NCBI RefSeq assembly: GCF_028372415.1
Contig: NC_092872.1
Coordinates: forward strand, 90,254,575-90,318,574
Direction: 5' to 3'
DNA from: Notamacropus eugenii
Taxonomy: Eukaryota > Chordata > Mammalia > Diprotodontia > Macropodidae
DNA length: 64,000 bases
How positions within the stretch are numbered: position 1 is the stretch's first letter; each line of letters opens with the position of its first letter. A program made the translations under genes and the position numbers. The notes under the pieces were generated by a model. It was not told the origin of the DNA. It worked only from the letters and a program-made list of their open reading frames with translations, and ran no database searches. Of this stretch, positions 1 to 9,449 are shown piece after piece.

Positions 1-250
1 TGTAATTTGATATAGGTTCAGCAAATACATTCATATTGAATCTATTTTCACATCAGTCATGTTGTAAAGAAGAATTAGAACCAATGGGAGAAACCATGAG
101 AAAGAAAGAAACAAAAGAAGAAGAAGAAAAAGGAGAGAGCGAGCTAATCATTTGCTTCAATCTGCATTCAGACTCCATAGGTCTTTTCCTGGACTTCAAC
201 AGCATTTTCTACCATAAGTCCTTTGTAATTGTCCTGGATCCTTGCATGGA
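1..250 (-). repeat. L1 3'-end fragment (antisense)
   Basis: The sequence reads as the reverse complement of the marsupial L1 3' region. The marker string AATTTGATATAGGTT lies near the left edge, followed by the usual stretch about a hexamer-rich A/G segment and CTGCATTCAGACTCCATAG. The same markers recur at 3.7 kb and, more diverged, at 60.6 kb. The element runs off the left edge of the window, so its tail is not seen. The short open frames inside it are not L1 ORF1 or ORF2. Confidence 0.7.
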
Positions 251-414
251 TAAAAAGAGATAAGTCTATCAAAGTTAGTCACTGCACATTGTGGCTGCTA
301 CTTTGGAATATACCTACTTCTGGGGCACACTCTCTCCTACACCACCTAGAGCCTCTAGGGAAGTAGGCTCCAAACAGTTCCTACATAGCATTGGTTCCAC
401 CAAATTCAAGGGCA
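251..414. other. Unassigned stretch
   Basis: About 160 bases with no repeat family, RNA gene or coding signal that I recognise. Confidence 0.4.
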
Positions 415-955
415 GGTTGTTGTTGTTTATCATTTCCAAAGAAGAGCAATGGCATCACAGGGTGACATCTTGACTTGTGAGTGAGCTGGATTTAAGTGAG
501 TCAGCATCACACAAAGTCATTGGCCTTACTGTCTCTTCCAGAGACATAAAAGTTTAGAGGCAAGACAACTGGATGCAATTGTCCTGGATGCAATGGAGGA
601 CCTTGGCATTTTCAGCGTCTGACCAAGCTCTAAGCGCTCCACAGTGCTTCTTTCAGCTGCCTTTATGGCCATGGGAATAAAATGTTCTCATGTACCCAAT
701 CCATCAGGGGGAAATTTTCACATGCTTCACCTCCCTAACTCACTGATGGATTTGAGGCCTGTCAGTTACTCTCAAAGTGGTTTAGCCTGTCTGCCAAGAT
801 AGTTTGTTGGTATGGTTGCTGTGAATGCTACAGCTTCTTGGAACCTTAGGTGAGAATTGAATGACAGACACCAAAAGTGGATGAGCAGCCCTGAAAAGGT
901 CTCAGCAAGCCCTCACACCAGAGGAGCTAGTCCTCCTTGAACACCCCATAAATCC
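415..955 (+). repeat. GAGGACC-headed interspersed repeat, long form, copy 1
   Basis: This is a diverged copy of an unnamed marsupial repeat also seen at 44704-45188 (long form) and 41683, 50785 and 53105 (short forms). Shared blocks include a TTGTTGTT head, GGATTTAAGTGAG, CCTTGGCATTTTCAG, CTGACCAAGCTCTAAG, GTTCTCATGTACCC, TTGAGGCCTGTCAGTTA and GGTTTAGCCTGTCTG. It extends about 160 bases beyond the point where the 44.7-kb copy stops, so it is the longest copy here. It has no coding potential. The name is descriptive only; I cannot tie it to a database entry. Confidence 0.65.
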
Positions 956-1543
956 CTTGAGTTTGTATGTCATCACTGATTGGTAACTCTTTCCGCTATA
1001 CTGGGGTCCTGAAAATCCTTCCTTGATCTTTAGGGTATCAATGCTGACCTAGCTGCCAAATCTATCCTTAATTTTGCCTCTCATATTTCTATGGCTCCTT
1101 CCCTTGACCAAGGTCAGTAACTCTGCTCCCTGAGTCTAGAATGGAAAGAAACAAATGAAAAGACCATGGACTTGTTTCTCAGGTACATATAGCCTTAGAG
1201 AGAAGATCCCTTTCTCTTACCCACAGTTTTTCATGAGCAAAAGACTCACCGAAGTCCCTGATAAGAATGAATCAAGGAGGAAGTAAATGATGAGAGAATT
1301 TTTTTAATGTCTCCAAAGCCAACCAGGGAAATTTTCTTTCATTTCACATTTAGTTATGGGATGCCTGTACATGATTTACAAACATCATTACGATTTTCTC
1401 AGAAACCATCATCTCCCAAGCATCCTCCATGTGGAGCTAATAGGTCAGCTGAGCAAGCTAATGCAATCAGTGCTTATACCAGACTCCTATTACATCCATA
1501 AAATGGTACTAACAAGGTTTCCCCCTCCTGCCTCTAAGGACTC
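956..1543. other. Unassigned stretch
   Basis: Roughly 590 bases of AT-rich sequence without a recognisable gene, RNA or repeat. Short open frames are present but carry no recognisable motif. Confidence 0.4.
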
Positions 1544-1612
1544 ATAAAATCATTGAATCTCAGGGTTGAGAGGACCTCAGTTACCCTCTAATCTAATGTG
1601 AACCTGAACAAA
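1544..1612 (-). repeat. CR1/L3 3'-terminal fragment (antisense)
   Basis: Begins with the terminal motif AATCATTGAATCTCAG and GAGAGGACCTCAG typical of the reverse complement of mammalian L3/CR1 3' ends. It breaks off into a MIR after about 70 bases. Confidence 0.5.
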
Positions 1613-1800
1613 AGTCCTACTTGAGAGGCTGACTAGCAGTGTGACCCTAGACAAGTCACTGCATTTCTCTCAGACAGTTTCTTCATCTATAATATGGGAA
1701 TGACAGCATCCACCTCACAGTATTGTTGTAAGTATATATGTGAAGTGCTTTGCAAACTTTAAGGGTTCTATAAATGCTCGTTACTACCATCATCACATCT
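1613..1800 (+). repeat. MIR/THER CORE-SINE
   Basis: Contains the ordered MIR landmarks GTGTGACCCTAGACAAGTCAC, then TTCTTCATCTATAATATGGG, then a GTGAAGTGCTTTGCAAAC tail with TATAAATGCTCGTTA. This is a tRNA-derived SINE that was mobilised by L2; the copy is inactive and diverged. Confidence 0.8.
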
Positions 1801-1894
1801 GATAAGTGATCATCCAGCCATTTGAAGATTGCTAGTGAGTAATTTCCTAAAGCAATGCTTGGGGGTGGGGGGAATAATCACATTTTTTAAAATA

Positions 1895-2045
1895 CAATAT
1901 TATAAATTTAGAGTGGGAAAGGACCTATCCAGTTCAATCCTTTCATTTTTATAAAAGATGAAACTTAGTCCTAGAGAGGTCAAGTGACTTGTCTAGGACA
2001 CACAGAGAAAAGCCAGATCTCCTAACTCTAAATCCATTCATTTGC
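1895..2045 (-). repeat. MIR fragment (antisense)
   Basis: Reverse-complement MIR core: CAGTTCAATCCTTTCATTTT, AGAGAGGTCAAGTGACTTG and a CCAGATCTCCTAACTC-like end. A T/A-rich segment lies immediately to its left. Confidence 0.65.
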
Positions 2046-2049
2046 ACTG

Positions 2050-2372
2050 GCTTGTCCCCCAGGCTCTCTACTCACCTCTCATTTAGAATCCCTAGCTCCC
2101 TTCAAGATTTAACTCAAATACCACCTTCCATAACAGGGCCTTCCTGGACCTTCTAGTTGTCTTTCAAGTACTAGAACCTTTACTTCTAAAATTACCTTCC
2201 CATGCTCTGTATGTAACTTATATGTACCAGTTTATCTATATGTCTTCCCTATTAGTCTATAAGCTCCTTGAGGGCAGGGAATGTCTTTTGCTTTTCTTTG
2301 TATCCTTGTCTCTTAGTACGCTGCCTGGAATGTAGAAAGGTGCCTAATAAACACTTGATTGACTATATTGAC
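2050..2372 (+). repeat. L2 3' end
   Basis: Classic L2 3' terminus: CTCCCTTCAAGATTTAACTC, ATAAGCTCCTTGAGGGCAGG, TGTCTCTTAGTACGCTGCC and the terminal TAATAAACACTTGATTGACT. Only the 3'UTR portion is present; no reverse transcriptase remains. Confidence 0.85.
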
Positions 2373-2640
2373 TTGTGATATTCATTCAACTGCATGACAA
2401 ACCATGCCAATAACATTTAACCTCCTATTTCTGTCTCCAGCTTTTCTTAAGTTCAGATTTACTTACGTAGGGCAGAGGGGTAGAAAAAGAGTAAAACATA
2501 TTTTCATTTACATCACAAATTGTAGGGAATACAGGACAAAGATGCATAGCATCCATTAGGAAGTACCTTCTTGAGCCAACTCACCTTAGCAATGATTAGT
2601 TAATAGCAGTAGCCCAATTTTTTTTTTCTGCCAGAAGTAG
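2373..2640. other. Unassigned stretch
   Basis: AT-rich sequence with no recognised feature. Confidence 0.4.
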
Positions 2641-2714
2641 TTATAGTCAATCAATCAACAAACATTTATCAAGCATTTCCTGTATGCAGGAACAGTAACA
2701 GATACTGGAGAGAC

Positions 2715-2822
2715 AAAAAAACAGGAAAAAAAATGGAAGATAGAAAGAAATGAAGAAAGAAAAAGAGAGAGGGAGGAAGAAAGGAAAGAAGGAGGGAAGC
2801 AAGGAAGGAAAAGAAAGAAAAA
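2715..2822. repeat. GAAA/GGAA-rich simple repeat
   Basis: About 108 bases made almost wholly of A and G in irregular GAAA, GGAA and GAGA units, embedded in the surrounding antisense L2. Confidence 0.85.
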
Positions 2823-2881
2823 AGAGATTCCTTGCCCTCAAGGATCTTAAATTCTATTGGAGGAGACAAATTATACATATA

Positions 2882-2953
2882 CAAGGTGTTCCAAAAGTCT
2901 TAGTGTAAGTTTAACGTATTTTAAAGCTGCACTAAGAGTTTTGGAACATCCTG
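2882..2953. mobile_element. 72-bp mariner-type MITE with TA duplications
   Basis: The element is nearly a perfect fold-back. The left arm begins CAAGGTGTTCCAAAAGTC and the right arm, read in reverse, begins CAGGATGTTCCAAAACTC. Arms of about 32 bases flank a centre of only a few bases. TA sits directly on both sides (2880-2881 and 2954-2955), as expected for mariner target duplication. It interrupts an antisense L2, so it is younger than that L2. It has no coding capacity and would have needed a transposase in trans. It resembles MADE1-like MITEs in structure, but the family name is not established here. Confidence 0.85.
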
Positions 2954-3199
2954 TAGAAATATATAATTGATATATACAAAATAAATACAAGGTGGTGGGA
3001 GGGGGAAGGCACTGGAAGCAGGAGTGATGGAAATCAGGAAAGGCCTCATGGGAGATGAGCTTTCAAGAAAACTGGGGATTCTAAAAAACAGTAGAGATCA
3101 GAAGGAAGTAGATTTCAGCCAATGCAGAAGTACAAAGATGGGAGACGGATTGTATCAGTTAAATGATTAATTCTGAACTAAATAGTAGAATCCCTGTTT

Positions 3200-3587
3200 A
3201 AACAAAAAGTTACAGAACCACAGAATTCAAGAGTCAGAAGGGGTCTCAATGGCTATCTAGTCCAACCCATACTCATAAAAGGATCCCTACTCCACCACAC
3301 CCAACAAATGGTCATCTAGACTTTTCTGGAAGACCTGCAATGAAGGGAAACCACTATCCCTAGAGTCAGACTATTCTGTTGTTGGGTAGCCATCATTTTA
3401 AGGCAGGTTTTCCTTTTTTAGATTTTAATTTTCCTCTTTCCTCTGTTGCCAGCAGTTAGCACAATCCCTGGAAAATAGGTGCTTCATACATCTTGCTTGT
3501 TTGCTGCTCCTACTTCTACCCTTTGGGACTAAACCCTAATTTCCCTTTCACATGATAGCCCTTCAAATACTTGAAGGCAACTCTTAT
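3200..3587 (-). repeat. CR1/L3 3' region, segment 1 (antisense)
   Basis: Reverse-complement L3: CAGAATTCAAGAGTCAGAAG at the end, CTATCTAGTCCAACCCATAC, AAATGGTCATCTAGACTT, GAAGACCTGCAATGAAGGG, and later ATGATAGCCCTTCAAATACTTGAAGGC. It is interrupted at about 3588 by an L1 3'-end insertion and resumes near 4071. Confidence 0.75.
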
Positions 3588-4070
3588 TTTCTTTTTTGTT
3601 TGTTTGTTAAATTGTTTTTCCCCCAATTACATGTCAAAACAATTTTTAACATTTGTATTTTCAAGAGTTCCAAATTTTTCTCTCTCCCTCCTCTCTCCTC
3701 TTCCTAAAATGGTAGGCAATTTGATATAGGTTATACATGTGCTGTCATGTATAAACGTATTTCCATATTAGTCACAGTTGTGAAAGAAGAAACAGATCAA
3801 AAGGAAAAAACTCAAAAAATAATAAAGTCAGTGGAAAGAATTAGGTTCCCATCTGCATTCAGAGTTTATCAGTTCTTTATCTGGATGTGGACAGCATTTT
3901 CCTTTGTGAATCCTTTGTACTTGATTTGGATCGTTGAGCTACTGAGAAGAGCTGAGTCATTCATAGTTGATCATCACACAATGGGCAATTATCATTTCCC
4001 CCCATGGCTTGTCTCTCTCAAGCTAGTTCCTTCAACTATTTCCCTAGTTCAACAAATCCCTAGTTTCTTC
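3588..4070 (-). mobile_element. L1 3'-end insertion (antisense)
   Basis: A T-rich left edge (the reverse of an A tail) is followed by CCCCCAATTACATGTC, GAGTTCCAAATTTTTCTCTC, AATTTGATATAGGTTATAC, TCTGCATTCAGAG and AGTTGATCATCACACAATGG. This is the marsupial L1 3'UTR. The copy is 5'-truncated with no ORF2 sequence. It sits inside an L3 and is therefore younger than it. Confidence 0.8.
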
Positions 4071-4245
4071 AGCTGATTCTCATATGGCATAGAATTGAAA
4101 TATTTTGTGTTCTGACTATCACCCTTCTGATAGTCTCATATTATCAATATCTTTTCTAAACTATGGTGCCCAAAGCTGAACACTACTATTCCAGATACAA
4201 TCTGACCAAAACAGAGAGTGATGGGGCTCAAATCTCATTATTGTT
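4071..4245 (-). repeat. CR1/L3, segment 2 (antisense)
   Basis: Continuation of the L3 broken at 3588: GATTCTCATATGGCATAG, TGGTGCCCAAAGCTGAACAC and CCAGATACAATCTGACCAAA are in the expected order. Confidence 0.7.
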
Positions 4246-4316
4246 TTAAGAATAATTTGTAATAATTTTATCAAAGAATGTTTGTAGAACCTACCATTAT
4301 TCCTTCTTCTTTTCTT

Positions 4317-4400
4317 TTCTTTTTTTTTTTTTTTTGAAACTGGATCTCCCAATCTCGACCAGGCTATCAGTGCAGTAGCCACACATGGGCCACTGACTTG
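4317..4400 (-). repeat. 7SL RNA-like fragment with T-run (reverse A tail)
   Basis: A 17-base T-run is followed by GAAACTGGATCTCCCAATCTC, then CCAGGCTATCAGTGCAGTAGCC. These match the reverse complement of the 3' Alu-domain end of 7SL RNA, and the first 20 bases nearly match the longer 7SL copy at 14040. Similarity fades after about 65 bases. It may be a truncated 7SL retrocopy or part of a chimeric SINE. Not an active RNA gene. Confidence 0.45.
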
Positions 4401-5284
4401 GGTATTCTCTCTGCCTAACTTTGGAACTAGAAAGTCTATTTTTCACTATATTAACAGACCCAGGCAAATGCCAGAATTGAAACATGGCTGGAACTGAAAC
4501 AAATCATAAAGTAACAGGAAAACGATATTCACACACATTCCTGTGTGAGTACAATCTTATCCCCTGTGCCCTCTGCCATAACTGGAGGAACAAGCTCTTC
4601 TAAGACTCACAGTTCCAAAACAGGGGCCAAGGAAAGGCCAAGTGTCAGCTCTATTCCTGGATGGGTCCTAGCTGGGTCTGACTTCAGTGAAATCTGTGTT
4701 TAGTCGATCATCTGCTTTCCAGCTGCCACCATCTGCAGTATACTTCTGACCGTGTGGTCACAATTCACCAGCTTTCCCATGGCTAAGATGGTTCATCTTC
4801 TTGTTCCAAATGGACTCCAACAACAATAAAGGCTTATTCCTGGAAGCCACCTTTGCTCACCATGGTCACAAATTTGGTCATGGGCTCCGTTATTGACCAC
4901 CATTTTACACTTTCCTAACCCCGACACCATCAACCTGAACTGCTGGCAGATGTGTTTCACAGGAATTAAAATTAGTGTTTGTGCTCTGGGCTCAGACATC
5001 CTGGGAAACATAGTCCTCCCCTACTCTCCTCAGGCACACCTTTTGTCATATGTACTCAGAAAGTGTCTGTTGATGAACTTGGATCCTTCAGGGAACTATT
5101 ACTCTCCTGGGTGATTTAATGAGGTGGGGGAGACTTCCGGCCCTTGTTTGTATTGGCTCATTATTGCATGGGGGAAAAGATGAAAATTCATGGGAAATTT
5201 CAGATGTTCTGAATATTAAGGTTTAAAACTCTCTGCTCTAATAGTGAGACTCCTTGTACCTAACTTCATCTTTTTTTTTTTCTG
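4401..5284. other. Unassigned stretch
   Basis: About 880 bases with no recognised repeat or gene. Open frames up to 73 codons on both strands (4793-5114) lack any familiar motif. The composition is less repetitive than the surroundings. Confidence 0.4.
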
Positions 5285-5479
5285 ATGCTCTGTTTCTCCC
5301 TTTCCTTAGACTTCGTGCTGGTCTTTATACACAGCCTACCATCTCAGAACTGTATACCTCTTCGCTGCATGTCTCCCAGACCTCTATCTTCTGGTTTCCT
5401 TCAAGATTGAGCTGAAATCTCACCTTCTGTAGGAGGTCTTTCCTGGTCCCCTTAACTGCTAGAGAGAACTTGTATATGC

Positions 5480-5480
<1 letters not shown>
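5285..5480 (+). repeat. L2 3' region, left part
   Basis: L2 landmarks CCTTCAAGATTGAGCTGAAATC and TAGGAGGTCTTTCCTGGTCCC are present. The element resumes after a GATA array and a MAR1 SINE at about 5864. Confidence 0.75.

Positions 5481-5541
<61 letters not shown>
5481..5541. repeat. (GATA)15 microsatellite
   Basis: About 15 uninterrupted GATA units, within an L2 and just left of a MAR1 SINE. Likely polymorphic in length. Confidence 0.97.
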
Positions 5542-5542
<1 letters not shown>

Positions 5543-5600
5543 GGTTGATAGATATCACAGATGATATTAGAGATACACTATAAATAGATATATATTACCT

Positions 5601-5853
5601 ATTTTTGTTGTTGTTCAGTCATTTTAGTCATGTCCATCTCCTCATGATCCCATTTGGTTTTTCTTTTGACAGATACTGAAGCAGTTTGCCATTTTATTCT
5701 CCAGCTCATTTTACAGATGAGGAAACTGAGGCAAATAGGGTTAAGTGATTTGCCCAGGGCCACATTACTAGTAGGTGTCTGAAGCCAAATTTGAACTCAG
5801 GTCTATCTGAATACAGGCCCAGCACTGTAACCACTACTCCACCTAACTGCCCC
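5601..5853 (-). mobile_element. MAR1-type SINE (RTE tail), antisense, with target duplication
   Basis: Read on the minus strand this is the marsupial tRNA/CORE SINE with an RTE-derived 3' end. On the plus strand it shows TTGTTGTTGTTCAGTC, GATGAGGAAACTGAGGCAAA, GGTTAAGTGATTTGCCCAGG, TTTGAACTCAGGTCTATCTG and CACCTAACTGCCCC. A perfect 10-bp target duplication, TATATTACCT, lies at 5591-5600 and 5854-5863. Length is about 253 bp, essentially full. Confidence 0.92.
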
Positions 5854-5863
5854 TATATTACCT

Positions 5864-6075
5864 GTCTTGTCTGGAGAGTTATTTACACATTGTCTCCCCC
5901 ATTAGACTGTGAGCTCCTTGAGAACAGTGACTATGTTTTACCTTTCTTTATAAACACAGCACCTAGCACCATACCTGAAACAGGGTAAGCACTGTTTTCC
6001 CCTCTTCTTTGTCTCTCCAGTACTTAACTTAGCACCTGGGAAAAAGTGAGTTCATAATAACTATTTGACTTTTAA
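5864..6075 (+). repeat. L2 3' end, right part
   Basis: Continues the L2 from 5285 with ATTGTCTCCCCCATTAGACT, GAGCTCCTTGAGAACAGTGA and a duplicated tail-like segment ending near TTCATAATAACTATTTGACT. Confidence 0.8.
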
Positions 6076-6577
6076 AAATATTTTTAATTCAATTTTCTTT
6101 TCTTTTCTTAATAAATGCTTACAGACTGTCACACCCATTCTGACCTCCATCCTCTGAACTCTTTGCCTCTAGGGAGTGCCCAGATCAGAAACTCAGCACC
6201 ATCTCTCAACCTGTCTTTGGCAGTGCCATCTTTCCAAAGGGAAATGGGGTTTATGTGGGAGGAAATAAAATAGAATGAGGAAACAGTCTAGTTTAAAGGT
6301 GAGCTTTGATTGATTGATTGGTTATCAAAGCTAATCTCTCAGCTTAGAGTGGTGAGAAACGACTACTTCAAAAATCAAAGCGAGATTTCCAGAGGTTCTC
6401 TCTGTCAGTCGATCTGGGAAGGCAGTCTCCTGTCCTGCCCTCAGGGAACTCCACAGAACAATACTGACATCACAGAAAAAGCAATCATTTCAGCTAGACT
6501 TGGTAAACAGGTTTAAACTTATTAAGTTTTCACCCTTTCTTTGGGGCCTAGCTGCTTGCTACTTTCCAGCTTTTCTG
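6076..6577. other. Unassigned stretch
   Basis: No recognised gene or repeat. A short GATT run lies at about 6308-6323. Confidence 0.4.
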
Positions 6578-6784
6578 GGAGGGGGGAGGAGAGAAGAGAG
6601 AGGAAGGGAGGAGAGGGGAGGAGAGGAGAGAAGGAGAAGAGAGGAGAAGAGAGGAGAGGGGAGGAGAGGAAAGGGAAAGAGTGAAGGGGAGGGGAGGGAG
6701 GGGTGGAGGGGAGAGGAGGAGAGTGGAAAGGAGAAGACAGGGGAGAGGAAGGGAAGGAAAAGGGGAGGAGAGGAGGAGAACAGG
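6578..6784. repeat. GGAGA/GAGAGG polypurine array
   Basis: About 205 bases, almost entirely A and G, in degenerate GGAGA and GGAGAGGA units. Long open frames on both strands here are by-products of the repeat (Arg/Glu/Gly or Ser/Pro/Leu runs), not genes. Runs of adjacent guanines give some G-quadruplex potential on the plus strand. Confidence 0.95.
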
Positions 6785-6884
6785 TAGGTTATGGTGTGGG
6801 AATATCCCAGAAACATCTTCACCCAGGGTACAACTTCAAGCCCACGGTGGGCCAGCCTCTCATATGTGTAAGAAGCCAGTTGAC

Positions 6885-7085
6885 CCAACAAGGCAGCATG
6901 GCATACAGCCTGGCCTGGAGTCTAGAGAATCTGCCTCCAAATCCTATCTCCAGGCTGGACACTTGCTGGCTGTGTGACCCTGAGTAAAGTAGTGAACGTC
7001 TCTGTGCTTCAGTTTCTTCCACTGTAAAATGAGGGAGCTGGACTCAATGGCTTCTAAAACCCCTTTAATTGTAAATCTGTGTCCT
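6885..7085 (+). repeat. MIR SINE
   Basis: MIR landmarks in order: CAGCATGGCATACAGCCTGG, TGGCTGTGTGACCCTGAGTA, CTTCAGTTTCTTCCACTGT, AAATGAGGGAGCTGGACTC. Near full length. Confidence 0.85.
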
Positions 7086-7930
7086 CTGATATCCACCACA
7101 GTGGAGCTAGGAGATGTGCACATCAGACTGGAGCTACTTAAAGAAACGAGCAAGGGTGAGGTGATTGTCTTGGAGGGGTAAGGAAGCTGCATGCAGCGAC
7201 TTTGGGGTTCAGAATAAATATTAAGAGCAAATTTGGAAGCCAGCCCTCCACCTCTCCTTCCTTGTGGTCCTCACCAAAGCAGCTGGTCTATGTTGGGCTA
7301 GTGGCGCTGATCCTAGTGGCTGGGAGGCGAAAAGAGGCAGAAGATGTAATTCCAAACAAAACTTCAAAATCAAAATGCACTGGGCTTGCGGTGGAGGATG
7401 AGGGAGGAGTCAGGCAAAGGAGAGAATGGAGGGAGAACAGGTAACCTGCTTTGCTGGAGCCAGCTGCCAAGAAGCACTTAACTTAGACTTTGTCTCTCCT
7501 TCCTCCCCATTGTGCTAAGGAGGTTCGGGGAGAGCGAGGCAAAGCGCGCCTCAGCCCTGGGAGGAGCCAGGTTCCCTCCCCTCTGTTTAAACCTGAACAT
7601 TACAGAACGTCTTGGAACTGGTGTAGGGCACGTAGCTCAAAGAGAAAGAGAGAAGGTAATCTTGTGTCAGCAAATCTTGCGTTTTATGAATTGGAGAAGA
7701 GGGGGGAAAGGGAGCTGGGCCAGCTGGATGATAGGATATCTGAGTCTTCAATTGTGTTCACTTGCAAAACTAGAGCCCTGGGAATCTTCTGGATTATTAA
7801 ACTTCCTAAAAGCAGGGATTTTCTGTCAGATCTTGATTGATCTAGTTTCCCTGGAGGGATGGAAAGAGTTGTGGGCATCCTCTTATCCCCTAGGCATTCA
7901 CCTGACCCTCAACTTGACCTGAGGGATGGT
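7086..7930. other. Unassigned stretch, locally GC-richer
   Basis: About 850 bases with no recognised family. The 7490-7640 part contains GGGGAGAGCGAGGCAAAGCG, with several CpGs. Overlapping open frames of 116 and 136 codons (7490-7840 and 7512-7922) lack recognisable domains and are likely chance. Exon or promoter identity cannot be judged. Confidence 0.4.
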
Positions 7931-8305
7931 TATTCCACCTTAACCTCTATGGCTGTCCGTAGTTCCTGGAATGCTCTTTCTTCACCTCTGCCAGCAGTTT
8001 CCCTAGCTTCCTTTAAAACTCCAATCAATCCCGCCTTCTTCAGGAGACAGAAGTTGCTCCTTCTTCCCACCTCATGCCTCCCTGCCTTCGTTCTGAGAGT
8101 TATCTACTATTTATTCTATATTTATGGGTGCACATGCATGTGCATATATGTATATATGCATGTGTGTTATGTATGAACATGGTTGTTTGCATGTCATTTT
8201 CCCCATTCGAAGTGAGCTCCTTGAGGGCAGGGACGGTTTTTTGCCTTTTCCTGGTACTTAGCACGTAGAGAGTGTTTAATAAATACCGGTCAATGAGGAT
8301 AGTGA
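7931..8305 (+). repeat. L2 3' end with internal TG/TA tract
   Basis: L2 signatures include TTCCTGGAATGCTCTTTCTTC, CTAGCTTCCTTTAAAACTCC, GTGAGCTCCTTGAGGGCAGG, CTGGTACTTAGCACG and TTTAATAAATACCGGTCAATG. Between the coding-proximal part and the terminus is an alternating purine-pyrimidine tract of TGCATG and TATATG units (about 8127-8180). Confidence 0.85.
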
Positions 8306-9136
8306 TGATCTAAAGGAGCATATAATTATCTGTAATTTTGGTAGTGTGATGGGGATGGGTCTGGCCATGGGTACCATCATACCATTCTTTATATGCCCAA
8401 AAGCCTGTATGGAGCCTAGCAACTGATGTTTCACCCAGTTGTTTTTTAAGTGCTATAAGAACGTTGCAGAGGGAGAAGATAGCCTAGGGTACTGAGAAAA
8501 GAGAACTAGGAAGGAGATAAGGAAGAAATGACAGACTGACATTCCTATTCATTGGCTTGCTATGTTGGGAGGCAACATCAGTCCCTGTAACCCTCTTGGT
8601 TCCCATGATGACACCTTACTGTGAATGTTCCAGCCTACAGTACTATGCCAAGAAGCCTGTCTTATCCAGCACTGCTGCTACTAACCTAACATCCTGCCAT
8701 GAGTTACTTGAATATTTCTCCTCTTGTGTTAGGGAGGCAGCAAGATAAGCCCAGGGTTGTTGAATAAGAACTAAATGCAGTCAGTAGACATTTGTAAGAA
8801 GGTGTCAACTTCGGAAAATGAATGGTAAGAGTATTCTCTTCTTAATATAACTCCTCGATATTTATTTTACATTGCATTCAAGCATTGGTCCTTTGCCTTA
8901 CTATTATGCATGTGATTAATTTTGGCTTGGTGAGGGGAGAGTCAAGGGAAATGGTGGCTCCAGAGCAGTGGATGAAAATCAATGACTGTCCTCTTGAGTA
9001 CTGAAAGTACTCCAAACAGGGTATATCAGGAGTGCTTGGTGCTTTAGTTAATAGGAAAGGGGAATGCTTCAATCAGTTTTACTACCATTTCTTTAAGATG
9101 CCTGAAATTCCACTATTAGAAATTGATTCCAACAAA
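8306..9136. other. Unassigned stretch
   Basis: About 830 bases without a recognised feature. Not obviously low-complexity. Confidence 0.4.
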
Positions 9137-9408
9137 ACCTTTTTCTTCTTGTTCTTCTTCCTCTTCTCTTTTTCCTCCTCCTCCTCCTCCTCCTCCTCCT
9201 CCTCCTCCTCCTCCTCCTCCTCCTCCTCCTCCTCCTTCTTCTTCTTCTTCTTCCTCTTCTTTTTCTTCATCTTCTTCTCCTTCTTCTTGTTCTTCTTCCC
9301 CTTCTTCTTGTTCTTCTCCTCCTCCTTTTTCTCCTTCTCCTTCTCCCTCTTCTTCGTCTTCTTTTCCTCCTCCTTCTTCTTCTTTTCCTCCTTCTCCTTC
9401 TTCTTCCT
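9137..9408. repeat. TTC/TCC polypyrimidine array
   Basis: About 270 bases with only a few G or A interruptions. The core is a pure (TCC)n block near 9174-9235, flanked by TTC-rich units. All six frames stay open or nearly so, giving Ser, Pro, Phe or Glu/Lys homopolymers that are artefacts. Mirror-symmetric homopyrimidine DNA of this length can adopt triplex (H-DNA) structures. Confidence 0.97.
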
Positions 9409-9449
9409 ATTACTACAAATGCCCCCAGGATGATAGCACATTAAATTCC

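Larger units (their letters stand above)
2641..3165 (-). repeat. L2 fragment (antisense), carrying a MITE and a GAAA tract
   Basis: Starts with the L2 3' end in reverse (CAATCAACAAACATTTATCA, then CTGGAGAGACA) and continues through GAGATTCCTTGCCCTCAAGG and GGAAGGCACTGGAAGCAGGA. A purine-rich GAAA/GGAA tract (about 2715-2822) has grown inside it, and a 72-bp mariner MITE splits it at 2880. Confidence 0.8.

Noticed and set aside
5481-5541. GATA array or other tandem repeats as a CRISPR array
   Set aside because: Units are 2-6 bp with no spacers, and the genome is mammalian.
7490-7922. Overlapping 116- and 136-codon frames as an exon
   Set aside because: Two frames open at once, no domain, and no clear splice signals; likely compositional.
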